Of a stretch of 64,000 nucleotides of DNA, positions 1 through 8,979 are shown piece by piece; the first letter of the stretch is position 1; each line of letters begins with the position of its first letter. Position numbers and translations under genes: made by a program. The stretch comes from Candidatus Bathyarchaeota archaeon (GTDB taxonomy: Archaea; Thermoproteota; Bathyarchaeia; Bathyarchaeales; Bathycorpusculaceae), in NCBI GenBank assembly GCA_026014685.1, contig JAOZHW010000001.1, positions 156,303 through 220,302 on the forward strand, given 5' to 3'. The notes under the pieces are model-generated. The model ran no database searches. It saw only the letters and a program-made list of their open reading frames with translations, and was not told the DNA's origin.

Positions 1-1313
1 TCTCCGAATCACAAGAACGCATGCTGCTAGTTATTCCACCCGAGAACTTGGAGAAGGCGATGGAGGTTTTCGAGAAAGAAGACGTCATAGCCACAGCAAT
101 CGGCAAACTCATACCCGAGAGGCGTCTGCAACTCAGCTACAAAGAAGAATTGGTTGCTAACATAGACATGGAGTTCATGTTTAGCCCTTGCACGATAACC
201 AAAACCGCATCCATCGAACCGCCTAAACTCACTGAACCTGAATTTTCCGAGCCAAAAAACCTAACGGAAACCCTCATGCAGCTACTTGCGGCACCAAACA
301 TCGCCAGCAAAGAAGCAATCATCCGAACCTACGACCACGAAGTCAAAGGCAACACAGTGCTAAAGCCCCTACAAGGTGACTACGCTGGTCCAAACGATGC
401 AGCAGTGCTTAAACCCATTGATAACTCAATAAAGGGTTTAGCGATTAGCTGCGGCATGAACCCCAACTACGGCAAAATCGACCCATACTGGATGGCGGCA
501 TCCGCGATAGATGAAGCAATCCGAAACAACATCGCGGTCGGCGGCAGAAGAATAGCTCTGTTAGACAATTTTGTCTGGGGCAACCCTGAGAAGCCAGAAC
601 GCCTCGGCGCGCTAGTAAGAGCCTGCGAAGCCTGCTATGACGTCGCCACCAACTTCCGCACACCGTTCATTTCAGGCAAGGACAGCCTCTACAACGAATC
701 CCCACTGGGACCCGTTACCCCCACCCTACTCATCACAGCCGTCGGCGTCGTCCCCGACATAAACAAAACCATCTCAGCAGACCTCAAAGCTGCGGGCAAC
801 TTGCTCTACATAGTCGGCGACACATACCCCGAACTCGGCGGCAGCGAATACTACAAACTCAAAGGCTACCTCGGCAAATCTGTCCCCAAACTTCACGCCT
901 CCAAAGCCAGAAAAACCTACTACAACCTCACCAAAGCCATGGGCGAAGGCATCGTCAAATCCTGCCACGACCTCTCGGAGGGCGGTTTAGCGGTGGCCGC
1001 GGCAGAGATGGCGTTTGCAAGTGGATTAGGCTTAGAAATCGACCTAAAGAAGGTGCCATGCAAAGACGTGGAACGCGACGATTTTGTGTTGTTCTCGGAG
1101 TCTAACAGTCGCTTCCTAATCGAAATCGCACCAGAAGACCAAGAACTCTTCGAGAAACTAATGGGCAAATACAGCGCCCAAATCGGCAAAGTCACCAAGC
1201 AACCGAAATTAGTGATTAAAGGCTTAAGCGGCACAACCGTCATCGAAGCCACATTGGACAAGTTGCGGTACAGCTGGAAGAAAACCCTCAACCCACAGGA
1301 GGCATCTCAATGA
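1..1313 (+). CDS. purL: Phosphoribosylformylglycinamidine synthase II (PurL), 5' end outside window
   Basis: PurL amidates FGAR to FGAM, the fourth step of de novo purine synthesis, using ammonia delivered by PurQ and ATP. Only the C-terminal part is present. The frame is open from the first bases of the window, where codons from base 3 read SESQERMLL, a typical internal PurL segment, so the ATG at 21 is not the true start. Family signatures seen are the GKDSLYNE segment in the middle and SCHDLSEGGLAVAAAEM in the second AIRS-like half. The TGA stop overlaps the ATG of purQ (ATGA), which implies translational coupling of the two subunits. Assignment is secure; the N-terminal half cannot be assessed. 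Confidence 0.95.
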   Translation, partial: SESQERMLLVIPPENLEKAMEVFEKEDVIATAIGKLIPERRLQLSYKEELVANIDMEFMFSPCTITKTASIEPPKLTEPEFSEPKNLTETLMQLLAAPNIASKEAIIRTYDHEVKGNTVLKPLQGDYAGPNDAAVLKPIDNSIKGLAISCGMNPNYGKIDPYWMAASAIDEAIRNNIAVGGRRIALLDNFVWGNPEKPERLGALVRACEACYDVATNFRTPFISGKDSLYNESPLGPVTPTLLITAVGVVPDINKTISADLKAAGNLLYIVGDTYPELGGSEYYKLKGYLGKSVPKLHASKARKTYYNLTKAMGEGIVKSCHDLSEGGLAVAAAEMAFASGLGLEIDLKKVPCKDVERDDFVLFSESNSRFLIEIAPEDQELFEKLMGKYSAQIGKVTKQPKLVIKGLSGTTVIEATLDKLRYSWKKTLNPQEASQ

Positions 1314-2128
1314 AAACCGAAGACATCAAAGTCTGCGTCTTACGCGTCGGCGGAACCAACTGCGACGCAGAAACCCAGCGCGCATTCCAAGAACTCGGCG
1401 CCCAAGCAGAAACCCTCCAAGTCAGCGAACTAATCAAACGCCACAACCTACTCGACTACGACGTGCTCGTCTTTCCAGGGGGCTTCTCGTTTGGCGACTA
1501 CGTACGCAGCGGCGTCATATTTGCAAGGCATCTCTCAGCGCATTTGGGCAAAGAAATCGAGATGTTCGTCGCAGAAGGCAGACCGATCCTGGGCATATGC
1601 AACGGTTTCCAAATCATGGTTGAATACGGTTTACTGCCTGGGTTTGAAGGCATAAGCTCATACCCCGAAGCCACCCTAACAACGAATGAACCTGCAGGAT
1701 TCAAATGCAAATGGGTCTACCTAAAACATGAGAACCGCGGCAGTTGCGCCTTCACATCCGCTATACCCCAAGGCAAAATCATACGGCTCCCAATCGCCCA
1801 CGGCGAAGGCAGATGGCTATTTCCCAAAGAAAAAGAAGACGCGCTTCTCCAGAGGCTTATCGACGAGGATATGCTGGTGTTGCGTTACTGCACCAAAGAC
1901 GGCGAAGCCGCAGACGGCAAATACCCCGCTAACCCCAACGGCAGCTTCCACGACATCGCAGGCATCTGCAACAGCGAAGGCAACATCTTTGGCTTGATGC
2001 CGCATCCTGAGAGGGCGATGTATTGGTGGCAGCAACCTGACTGGACAAGCCAACAGAGCAACCTGCAGTACGGCGACGGAAAACTAATCTTTCAAAGCAT
2101 CATAGACAAATTAACTAAAACCTGCTAA
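1310..2128 (+). CDS. purQ: Phosphoribosylformylglycinamidine synthase I, glutaminase subunit (PurQ)
   Basis: PurQ is the class I glutamine amidotransferase subunit of FGAM synthase and releases ammonia from glutamine for PurL. The nucleophile cysteine sits near residue 97 in GICNGFQIM, the oxyanion segment FPGGFSFGDY precedes it, and the His/Glu of the triad are in MPHPERAM near the C-terminus. The length of 272 aa fits the longer archaeal forms. The gene starts inside the purL stop codon, so the two are co-translated. I see no separate PurS gene here; it may lie upstream of the window. Confidence 0.96.
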   Translation: MKTEDIKVCVLRVGGTNCDAETQRAFQELGAQAETLQVSELIKRHNLLDYDVLVFPGGFSFGDYVRSGVIFARHLSAHLGKEIEMFVAEGRPILGICNGFQIMVEYGLLPGFEGISSYPEATLTTNEPAGFKCKWVYLKHENRGSCAFTSAIPQGKIIRLPIAHGEGRWLFPKEKEDALLQRLIDEDMLVLRYCTKDGEAADGKYPANPNGSFHDIAGICNSEGNIFGLMPHPERAMYWWQQPDWTSQQSNLQYGDGKLIFQSIIDKLTKTC

Positions 2129-2269
2129 GCTTTTAGTTGTTGCCGCCGGTTTCTTTTGTTTCATCTTCTCCGTTTGTGTATATAGAAAAAATAGCGAGTT
2201 TTAATTTATCCATCGAATGCACTAAACTTATTAATTGAGCCCATACTGCATATGTTGAGGCTTAGATGC

Positions 2270-2617
2270 ATGTCTCTATCAGCGAAACTAAAAACCTTCA
2301 GCAGTGCACAACTCGGCGCCATCGGCTTCTACGCCTTCACAGGTTTGCTGCTTTTGGTTTTTCTGCCGCTGAGTGGCTTTCCACCTCATCTTGCTTTCCT
2401 CGGAGTTTTAAGCCTAATCACCGCCTACAGCCAGTTTATGCGTCGGTTCTGGGGAAACTGGTTGGTTTTCGTCGTGTTTGTTACAAATTCTGGTTTTGCC
2501 CTCTACACGCTTTACGCCATAGGCTTCAGTAACCTTCTAGTTGCTTTGGCGATGGTGACTTTTGCGTCGCTAACTTGGGTTACGACAGCTTCTTTGCTGA
2601 TTAAACGGAAATTCTAA
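2270..2617 (+). CDS. Small integral membrane protein of unknown function
   Basis: A protein of about 115 aa with three to four hydrophobic segments: around residues 13-35, 38-55, 58-80 and 83-105. A short Arg/Phe-rich connector (FMRRFWGNW) lies in the middle. I do not recognise the family. I chose the ATG at 2270 over one six codons upstream because GAGG at 2257-2260 lies nine bases before it, and a TATA-like stretch (aaacttattaa) lies about 35 bases further up. The 3' end overlaps the end of the convergent moeA-like gene by four bases. Probably a small multi-span membrane protein; no role can be inferred from context. Confidence 0.7.
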   Translation: MSLSAKLKTFSSAQLGAIGFYAFTGLLLLVFLPLSGFPPHLAFLGVLSLITAYSQFMRRFWGNWLVFVVFVTNSGFALYTLYAIGFSNLLVALAMVTFASLTWVTTASLLIKRKF

Positions 2618-3837
2618 GCCTTTCCAGCTGTGCCCCTCAAAAGACGAACCAACACTTCTTGGTCTACATCCAAAAAATGTTCGTTCTCTGCGATTTCCAC
2701 AAACCCGTCGGCTTCCACCAAAGCTGAAACCTCGCCGCATGTCTCAACTGGATCGGCAATTAACCGGCATTGTTCATCAAACGCCAACTTGACCAATGAG
2801 AAGGTTCGGCTGCCTTTAGCGCTAAACAACTTTGAACCCGCAAACGCCCTAACAGTCTTCAAATCCGAAACGGGTCTGCCGCATAAACGTTGCAGAATCG
2901 AGCGGGTAAACAGTTGAAACATTATAAGTGCCGCTGATGGATTACTGGGAAACAGAAAAACAGGCTTCTCGCCAACAAAACCAATCACCGTAGTTTTGCC
3001 TGGTTTAACTGCAACTCCGTTGACTACGACTCCAGGTTTGCCCAGCAAATCAACAATTTCTGATGCGTCCACGGTTGAAGTGGCTACAACCATATCAGAC
3101 GACGCAGAGGCTGCCCGCAGAGCCCGCTCAATAGCAGCTTTGTTGTTGGGAAACGCTCCGAAGTAGATGGCTTTCGCGCCGCACTCCATAACAGCCGTAC
3201 ATATGCTGTATGCGTTGACGTCAAAGCGTTTTCCAGTTTGGAGGGGTTTGCTGAGTTCGTTGACTTCGTCCCCGATTGAGAGGACTGCAACCATTGGATA
3301 TTTTAGAACTTTAACCTGTTTGAAGCCTAACGCAGCCAAAACCCCTATTTCTGCGGCGCCTAAAACTTGCCCTTTTTTTAGTACCAAAGCGCCTTTCTGG
3401 ATGTCTGAACCCTGCTTGCGAACATTCTCCCAAGCACAAACAGGACTAAAAAGGTGCAACACATCATCTTCGCGTTCAACATCCTGCGCCGCGACAACTG
3501 CATCTGCGCCCATTGGGAGAACTGCGCCAACAGAAACTTCAACCGCTTCGCCTTTAGTTAAAGCGACTTTGGGTTGCTCGCCAACGGCGATGGCACCTGC
3601 AACTTTCAGGACAGTTGGGGCTTCTTCGTTTGCCTCTGTGGATTCTTGGGAGTTTAGAGCGTACCCGTTAACTGCTGAGGTGTTGAAACTTGGCAGGTCA
3701 AGCGGTGAAACTATGTTTTCGCTTAGCACTCGGTTGTTGGCTTCTAAGAGCACCGCTTCCTCTTCACCTAAAAAGGCAGGTTTAAAGTTGATTTCGATGG
3801 TGTGTTTGGCTTCCTCGTAGGTTAACAGTTTTGTCAT
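2614..3837 (-). CDS. moeA: MoeA-like molybdopterin molybdenumtransferase, divergent active site
   Basis: A 407-aa protein with the MoeA layout: the N-terminal DLPSFNTSAVNGYAL segment (family: DxPxFxxSxxDGYA), the beta-barrel domain with VLPMGADAVV, then the MogA-like domain with SIGDEVNEL and a C-terminal KPGK segment. MoeA inserts molybdate or tungstate into molybdopterin-AMP. Two conserved elements are altered. The SGGxSxG loop that grips the pterin is replaced by ATSTVDASEIVD, and the usual PGNP is PSNP. It may therefore be a variant cofactor enzyme or a MoeA homologue with another role. It stands alone here; no other moa/mob genes are nearby. Confidence 0.8.
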   Translation of the reverse strand: MTKLLTYEEAKHTIEINFKPAFLGEEEAVLLEANNRVLSENIVSPLDLPSFNTSAVNGYALNSQESTEANEEAPTVLKVAGAIAVGEQPKVALTKGEAVEVSVGAVLPMGADAVVAAQDVEREDDVLHLFSPVCAWENVRKQGSDIQKGALVLKKGQVLGAAEIGVLAALGFKQVKVLKYPMVAVLSIGDEVNELSKPLQTGKRFDVNAYSICTAVMECGAKAIYFGAFPNNKAAIERALRAASASSDMVVATSTVDASEIVDLLGKPGVVVNGVAVKPGKTTVIGFVGEKPVFLFPSNPSAALIMFQLFTRSILQRLCGRPVSDLKTVRAFAGSKLFSAKGSRTFSLVKLAFDEQCRLIADPVETCGEVSALVEADGFVEIAENEHFLDVDQEVLVRLLRGTAGKA

Positions 3838-3976
3838 GGCGACTCACTGTAGCAGACACTGCTCTAGACGTAAAAACGTATCGAGAATTCCCCATTGTTT
3901 TTAAACAGAAAAATCCAAATCAAGACCAGAGTTGGATGACGTTGACTTCATAAATACACACAGAAGCATACAATAC

Positions 3977-4090
3977 ATGCACAGCCCCAACTATAGTGAA
4001 TCCCTTCTCAATTTTAGCCCAGACTACAAAGTCAGCATAGCAAACTACTGCTTCAAGAAACTGCAGATTCCAAAGCCCAACAGTGATTAA
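3977..4090 (+). CDS. Possible 37-aa small ORF
   Basis: An ATG-initiated frame (MHSPNYSESLLNF...) ends in TAA at 4088-4090, overlapping the stop end of the convergent DUF2096-like gene by four bases, like other convergent pairs in this window. It lies in an otherwise empty 250-base gap. There is no recognised domain and no convincing ribosome binding site. It may be a real small protein or chance. Confidence 0.25.
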   Translation: MHSPNYSESLLNFSPDYKVSIANYCFKKLQIPKPNSD

Positions 4091-4611
4091 GCTGGTTTGG
4101 TTTTTTCAGCCGCCATTTTCTTGACGAAAGTTTTGAGGTCCTCTGCCTGCCCGTGAACCACCAGTTTGCCATCCTTCTGTGGCATGATTTGCAGGTTCTG
4201 AGCTTTGGCGATTTGATGAATTTTCTCCTTCGACCACTCGCCCATCGGTTCCACACGCACCCACTTTTGGTCTCTGGGCACACCCGTCACAAACTTCTCC
4301 TCAGCCTTCACTTTACTGGGTTTAGGACAACAGGATGCATTGACTGCCTCAAGCTTCCTTAACCAATCATCAACTTTTTCTGTGCCAAACACTTTTTCCC
4401 CTTCGTTAACTATGTAGGCTTCGACGTTGGCGAGGTATTCTTCGGCTTTGTGCAATGAGTCTCCGTGGCTGCCCTCGGTGCAGGCTAACTCTATTAGGGA
4501 TTTGGCTGTTCGCAGGTCTTCAACCACTTTTGTGGGGATGTCTATGCCTGATTTTTTCAGCTCCAGCATCATGTCTTCAAGCAGTTTCCATGACGCCAAG
4601 TTACTACCCAT
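4087..4611 (-). CDS. DUF2096-like archaeal protein of unknown function
   Basis: A 174-aa soluble protein. The N-terminal half is helical (WKLLEDMMLELKKSGIDIPTK, then a segment reading VVEDLRTAKSLIELAC). A linker with a CCPKP cysteine pair follows, then a C-terminal alpha/beta part around residues 120-165 that could be a small nucleic-acid-binding fold. The pattern resembles the archaeal family DUF2096, whose function is unknown; this is from memory of the family's look, not from a search. It is transcribed alone. Confidence 0.7.
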   Translation of the reverse strand: MGSNLASWKLLEDMMLELKKSGIDIPTKVVEDLRTAKSLIELACTEGSHGDSLHKAEEYLANVEAYIVNEGEKVFGTEKVDDWLRKLEAVNASCCPKPSKVKAEEKFVTGVPRDQKWVRVEPMGEWSKEKIHQIAKAQNLQIMPQKDGKLVVHGQAEDLKTFVKKMAAEKTKPA

Positions 4612-4787
4612 TGTAGGTTCCTCTGTATAGTTTAGGCGGTCTGCGAATTTAAGGATTAATTGTGAAACCGCTTTTAAAGGGGGATTAGGTTCTCTAAAGC
4701 GAAATAAACACCGATAAAAATGGATTCAGTGTGAGTAACATAAAAATTCTTCCGCTGTTCATTGTTGTCGATGTTTGGGTGACTGTG

Positions 4788-5159
4788 TTGGTCAAGAAGC
4801 TTCATGTACCTGCCGTATTCAAAAGAGCCATAAAACAAACCTTTTCTAAGCCTGCCACAGAGAGGTACCCCCAAGAGAAGCCCAAGCTGCCTGAAAAATA
4901 CCGTGGCGAACCCTGCTTTGATTTTAACGCTTGCATCGGCTGCGGGTTATGCGCAAGGGATTGTCCTGCCAAAGCTCTTGAAATGGTTGCTGTTGAGGGG
5001 AAACGTCGCCCACAGATCAACCTGTCTAAATGTGTGTTTTGTTATCAATGCGCCGAAACTTGTCCAAAGAAAGCGGTTAGCACTTCATGCGTCTACGAGT
5101 TGGCAACCACTGATAAATCCAGTTTAGTTATCAAACCCAAAGCATCCTGTAAGCCATAG
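4788..5159 (+). CDS. 2[4Fe-4S] ferredoxin, NuoI/HycF-type iron-sulfur protein
   Basis: Two classical CxxCxxCxxxCP clusters are visible (CIGCGLCARDCP and CVFCYQCAETCP), preceded by FSKPATERYP, which marks the 23-kDa iron-sulfur subunits of complex I-like oxidoreductases and group 4 hydrogenases. It passes electrons between cytoplasmic redox partners. I prefer the TTG at 4788 because a GGTGA ribosome-binding motif precedes it and it gives the usual short N-terminus (VKKLHVPAVFKRA). An upstream GTG at 4731 would add a hydrophobic stretch unusual for the family. No hydrogenase or Nuo subunits lie nearby, so its partner is unknown. Confidence 0.85.
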   Translation: MVKKLHVPAVFKRAIKQTFSKPATERYPQEKPKLPEKYRGEPCFDFNACIGCGLCARDCPAKALEMVAVEGKRRPQINLSKCVFCYQCAETCPKKAVSTSCVYELATTDKSSLVIKPKASCKP

Positions 5160-5250
5160 ATTTGCAGCTTAACCGCGCTTTTACATTTAATCAACTGGAC
5201 GTTTGTTTAGCCTAATCAGCCAAGTTGAAATCAATAAAAGCATGAAAACT

Positions 5251-5290
5251 CTTAAATTATACAAGACCCCAAGAAGATGCAAGGTCTTGT
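5251..5290 (+). promoter_or_regulatory. TATA box and 8-bp inverted repeat in front of ftr
   Basis: A TATA-like cttaaattat (5251-5260) is followed directly by ACAAGACC (5261-5268) and its exact reverse complement GGTCTTGT (5283-5290), three bases before the ATG at 5293. Transcription would start about 25 bases after the TATA box, near the second arm. The repeat therefore covers the promoter and start region and could be an operator. It also argues that the longer reading frame starting at 5203 is not the real gene start. Confidence 0.5.
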
Positions 5291-5292
5291 CA

Positions 5293-6300
5293 ATGTCAGC
5301 GAATAATAAGCCGTTTGAAATCCAAGGTTTCGACGAAAGCGAAAAGATGTATCTTGTCAAAACAGCCAACGGCGTCGTGAAGGTACACGATACCTTTGCA
5401 GAAATGTTTCCGCTTTGGGCTGGCAGAGTCCTCATAACAGCTGCTAACGAGAAATGGGCGCAGATCGCAGCGTCTGTTACCACTGGATTTGCAACCAGCG
5501 TCATCGCTGCATCAGCGGAAGCAGCCATAGAACGCATGGTTCCCGCAAGCGAGACACCTGACAAAAGACCAGGTATACTTATTCAGATTTATAACAAAGA
5601 CCGCTTTGAACTTAAACATCAACTCATGGGACGCATCGGACAATGCACCATGACCTGCCCAACCACCGCGGCTTTCAACGGACTCACAGGCAAACGTGTG
5701 TTGCTTATCGGTAGCAGTCTGCGTTATTTTGGCGATGGCTTCCAAAAGAAAACCATGGTTGGGGGACGCAAATGCTGGAAAATCCCCGTAATGGAAGGCA
5801 ACTTTATAGTTGAAGACGGTTTTGGAGCCATGGAGGCAGTTGCAGGTGGCAACTTTATGATCTTCGCTAAAACAGCCGCGGAATGCCTTGCAGCTTCAGA
5901 AGCAGCAGCCGACGCCATCCGCGCTCAAGTTCCCGACGTAATCATGCCGTTCCCTGGCGGATTATGCCGCTCTGGAAGCAAAGCAGGTTCACTAAAATAC
6001 AAGCTTAAAGCCTCAACCAACCACACCTATTGCCCAACTCTGCGCTCCATAGTTCCCGACACTGTGGTTCCAGAGGGTTGCGAAAGCGTCCTAGAAATAG
6101 TCATCAACGGTTTAACGTTGGATGCCGTTAAGAAGGCCATGGCAGTTGGTGTACAAGCGGCTATTGCTTGTCCAGGTGTGATGAAGATTTCTGCAGGGAA
6201 CTACGGTGGCAAGCTTGGTCCGTTCAAGGCTTACCTAAAAGAGGCCATCGGAATCCCAGAACCAGCACCTGCCGCGGCGCCGAAAGCAGCTAAAGCTTGA
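5293..6300 (+). CDS. ftr: Formylmethanofuran--tetrahydromethanopterin formyltransferase (Ftr)
   Basis: Ftr moves the formyl group from formylmethanofuran to tetrahydromethanopterin in the cytoplasmic C1 branch used in methanogenesis or the archaeal Wood-Ljungdahl pathway. Family segments seen are DTFAEMFPLWAGRVLITAA near the N-terminus, IGQCTMTCPTTAAF, GRKCWKIPVMEGNFIVEDG and FPGGLCRSGSKAGS. From the chosen ATG it has 335 aa, about 35 longer than typical; the extra length is an N-terminal leader of about 30 residues and an Ala/Pro-rich tail. An in-frame start at 5203 is rejected because a TATA box and inverted repeat lie between. No other C1 genes are in the window. Confidence 0.93.
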   Translation: MSANNKPFEIQGFDESEKMYLVKTANGVVKVHDTFAEMFPLWAGRVLITAANEKWAQIAASVTTGFATSVIAASAEAAIERMVPASETPDKRPGILIQIYNKDRFELKHQLMGRIGQCTMTCPTTAAFNGLTGKRVLLIGSSLRYFGDGFQKKTMVGGRKCWKIPVMEGNFIVEDGFGAMEAVAGGNFMIFAKTAAECLAASEAAADAIRAQVPDVIMPFPGGLCRSGSKAGSLKYKLKASTNHTYCPTLRSIVPDTVVPEGCESVLEIVINGLTLDAVKKAMAVGVQAAIACPGVMKISAGNYGGKLGPFKAYLKEAIGIPEPAPAAAPKAAKA

Positions 6301-6376
6301 CCCGATGTTTTTTAGTCGGAACTTTTATTTTCCCCCACATAACAAAAGTATCAGATAATTGGTTTAGTGAAGTTGT

Positions 6377-7645
6377 TTGAGTACCCCAAAAAGAAGCTCT
6401 CTGGAACTATTCAGACTAAGAAAAACAATCAACGAGTTAGCTAAAAAAGAAGGTAGCCACACCGAACTCATCACCATCTACGTGCCACCAGACAAACAAA
6501 TCAGCGACGCACTCAACCTGCTACGTAACGAGTACGGCACAGCCAGCAACATCAAATCCAACGTCACCCGCAAAAACGTACTGGACGCCATCGTCAAAGC
6601 CCAACAGAAACTCAAACTCTTCAAGAACCCAGGCGAAAAAGGCATAGTCATCTTCACAGGTGCATTGCCACAGGAAGGCGGTGGCCCCGGAACGGAACGC
6701 ATGGAAAGCTACGTGATCGTTCCGCCTGAACCGATTAGGATTTTCCTCTACCGCTGCGACAGCCGATTCCACACCGAGCATCTGCAGGAGATGCTGCGGG
6801 AGAAAGAGGCATATGGCATTTTACTTGTTGACGCAAACAATGCTACCATAGCCACGTTGCAGGGAAAACACCTCCAAATTGTCATGCAAATGTACAGTGG
6901 TGTAACCGGAAAAACCCGTGCAGGTGGGCAATCAGCCAGACGATATGAACGTTTACGAGACATGCAGCTAAACGAGTACTACACACGTGTCGGTAACCAC
7001 GCTAACGAAGTTTTCTTACCCATGGAAAACCTCAAAGGCATCATCCTCGGCGGTCCAGGCCCAACTAAGTATGATTTCCAAAAAGGTAACTACCTAAACT
7101 ACCAACTGCAGAGCAAAATTCTCGACGTCGTGGACACCGCTTATGTGGAGGAGCAAGGCGTTAAAGAAGTGGTCGACAAAGCGCCTGAAATCATGAAAAA
7201 AGTCCGCTACATCGAAGAAAAAGAGCTCATGCAAAAGTTCCTCTACGAAGTCGGCCACGACAGTGGATTAATCACTTACGGTGAAGCCGAAGTTCGAAGA
7301 TTAATGAACTCTGGCGCGGTGCGAACTGTGCTTATGTCAGAAGAAATCGACATGAAACGTGTCACCGTAAAATGCAGCGCATGCAACTACCAAGAAGAAC
7401 ACACGGTAAAAGGCAAAGACCTTGCAGCATTCGAGCAGGGCTTAGTTGGAAAACCATGCGGCGGCTGCAAAGCGCCCTCGATGGTGATTGTAGATAAAAA
7501 GGACATCGTAGATGACTTCGCTGACCTCGCGCAACTAACCAACACAGAAATCGAAGTAATCTCAGGGGAAACCGAAGAAGGACAGATGCTCAAAAACGCC
7601 TTCGGCGGCATCGCAGCGTTCCTCCGTTTTAAGCTACAAAACTAA
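6377..7645 (+). CDS. prf1: Peptide chain release factor aRF1
   Basis: Class I release factor that reads all three stop codons and triggers peptide release in the ribosome. The NIKS codon-recognition motif (ASNIKSNVT) is near residue 53, the catalytic GGQ loop (RAGGQSARR) near residue 180, and two CxxC pairs (CSACNY and CGGC) in the C-terminal domain form the zinc site found in many archaeal aRF1s. The length of 422 aa is typical. Translation starts at TTG (6377), giving MSTPKRSS, which fits family N-termini. A housekeeping gene, probably monocistronic. Confidence 0.97.
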   Translation: MSTPKRSSLELFRLRKTINELAKKEGSHTELITIYVPPDKQISDALNLLRNEYGTASNIKSNVTRKNVLDAIVKAQQKLKLFKNPGEKGIVIFTGALPQEGGGPGTERMESYVIVPPEPIRIFLYRCDSRFHTEHLQEMLREKEAYGILLVDANNATIATLQGKHLQIVMQMYSGVTGKTRAGGQSARRYERLRDMQLNEYYTRVGNHANEVFLPMENLKGIILGGPGPTKYDFQKGNYLNYQLQSKILDVVDTAYVEEQGVKEVVDKAPEIMKKVRYIEEKELMQKFLYEVGHDSGLITYGEAEVRRLMNSGAVRTVLMSEEIDMKRVTVKCSACNYQEEHTVKGKDLAAFEQGLVGKPCGGCKAPSMVIVDKKDIVDDFADLAQLTNTEIEVISGETEEGQMLKNAFGGIAAFLRFKLQN

Positions 7646-7692
7646 TCTACCAGAGGATACTTTATTAGATAAAAAGTAGTTGACGCTAAACA

Positions 7693-8589
7693 ATGAAGAA
7701 GACAATTGCAGCTATTGTAATAATTTTTATAATAATTTCAGTCATTGGTGGAACAACAATATACCTATCGCAGACAAACATGAATTCTAATTCTGTGATT
7801 ACTGAACCGCCTGAAAGCAAAAAAATTGATATTTACATCAATCAAACTTCTTTTAAGTACATTTCATACGGTGACCCGACTTCTGTTGATAATAGCAACA
7901 TAGGTAATACTGTGATTAAACTAACAATATGGTTCTACGCTGATGGGGTTGACCAACTCAGTACTAAAGATTTTCAATTTACAGATATTATGGGCAACCC
8001 CTTTAAGGTTATTAATTCATTTTCTGACCAAATCAAAAGGGGTGAGCTATACAATTATAGTTTGTGTATAGAAGGACGAATTGACCCCAACTATCGAGTA
8101 ACCCTAAATAGCACAGCTACATATGCAGTACCAAACGGCAATTCGTGGGTTTGGGTACCTTTGGAACCTAATATTTTCTTTAAAAACTCGGTGTCACCAA
8201 ATCCAACACCATACCCATATGATGTTCAAATTACTTATGGATACCCTTACTACGAATTCCTAAATTCTAATTCTGATACAACAAGGAAAGTTTACTTTAA
8301 AGTTCATTTAAGTTCCGATAGCCCTAATCCAAAAATTCAATTGGAAAAGTTCTATTTAGTATACAATGGTCAACAATTAGACAGTAATGTTGTTAACAAT
8401 ACGTCAAGCGGTGTTGCGTTACCGTGGGGTGGCAAATATGATTTCTCGGGTTATAATTATAATAGTGCAGTCTTCCAAGTTTCTTTCAGTTTTAATGACC
8501 CTATCAATGTTAATTATGGAAATAGTCTCAAGCTTGGATATGGAGATGCTATTAAAATCGAGTGGATTCATGTAGATTTCTGGCTATAA
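7693..8589 (+). CDS. Membrane-anchored exported protein of unknown function
   Basis: A 298-aa protein with one N-terminal hydrophobic segment (residues 4-25) and a long, Asn/Ser/Tyr-rich extracellular part rich in beta-strand-like patterns. There is a Pro-rich hinge (NPTPYPYD) near residue 175 between two similar halves, suggesting two immunoglobulin-like domains. I do not recognise the family. The gene is clearly more AT-rich than its neighbours ftr and prf1, with many Asn/Lys/Ile AT-rich codons, which fits recent acquisition or a fast-evolving surface protein. A TATA-like tttattagat lies about 25-35 bases before the ATG. Confidence 0.75.
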   Translation: MKKTIAAIVIIFIIISVIGGTTIYLSQTNMNSNSVITEPPESKKIDIYINQTSFKYISYGDPTSVDNSNIGNTVIKLTIWFYADGVDQLSTKDFQFTDIMGNPFKVINSFSDQIKRGELYNYSLCIEGRIDPNYRVTLNSTATYAVPNGNSWVWVPLEPNIFFKNSVSPNPTPYPYDVQITYGYPYYEFLNSNSDTTRKVYFKVHLSSDSPNPKIQLEKFYLVYNGQQLDSNVVNNTSSGVALPWGGKYDFSGYNYNSAVFQVSFSFNDPINVNYGNSLKLGYGDAIKIEWIHVDFWL

Positions 8590-8701
8590 TCGTTATTGTT
8601 TGGGGCATTTACTTGAATTCACGCAAACCACAATAAGTATCTAGCAAATCATCTCCAAAACTCTTAAGGAACACATTCTTTTCAGACCTTTGAGGTATCA
8701 A

Positions 8702-8893
8702 ATGTGTAAAAGATAAAACGAGACAAAAGTAGAAAAAGAGTTAGACATTTTACTACAGTCTCCCTGAAGCATCGAAAAGGTCTTGGATGAGAATTTGGAG
8801 CATATGAGACTTGAAACTTTCAAGGCTTACTTTACTGGATTTATGCATACAAGGGAACAAGCCGTAAAAGTTGTTAAGCAATTCCTTAGATGA
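8702..8893 (+). pseudogene. Decayed small gene with two in-frame stops
   Basis: One frame from ATG 8702 reads like a real small helical protein of about 62 residues, ending EQAVKVVKQFLR before TGA 8891-8893. It is interrupted by TAA at 8714 and TGA at 8765. The intact last part (SIEKVLDENLEHM and onward) has a protein-like composition, with amphipathic helices. I read it as the remnant of a short gene; the family is not recognised. An alternative is a shorter gene starting at an internal codon after 8767. Confidence 0.35.
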
Positions 8894-8907
8894 GTCGAAG
8901 AAATCCT

Positions 8908-8954
8908 GCACAAGAAAATCTCGTGAACTACACGCTTTTTTCTTGTGCTTTTTT
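8908..8954 (+). terminator. Hairpin followed by T-tract
   Basis: GCACAAGAAAA (8908-8918) and its exact reverse complement (8938-8948) form an 11-bp stem with a 19-base loop, followed immediately by TTTTTT (8949-8954). This looks like an intrinsic terminator for plus-strand transcripts from the small remnant upstream. It also separates them from the convergent gene ending at 8980. Confidence 0.55.
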
Positions 8955-8979
8955 ATAATACACTATTGCTTGTATCTTA

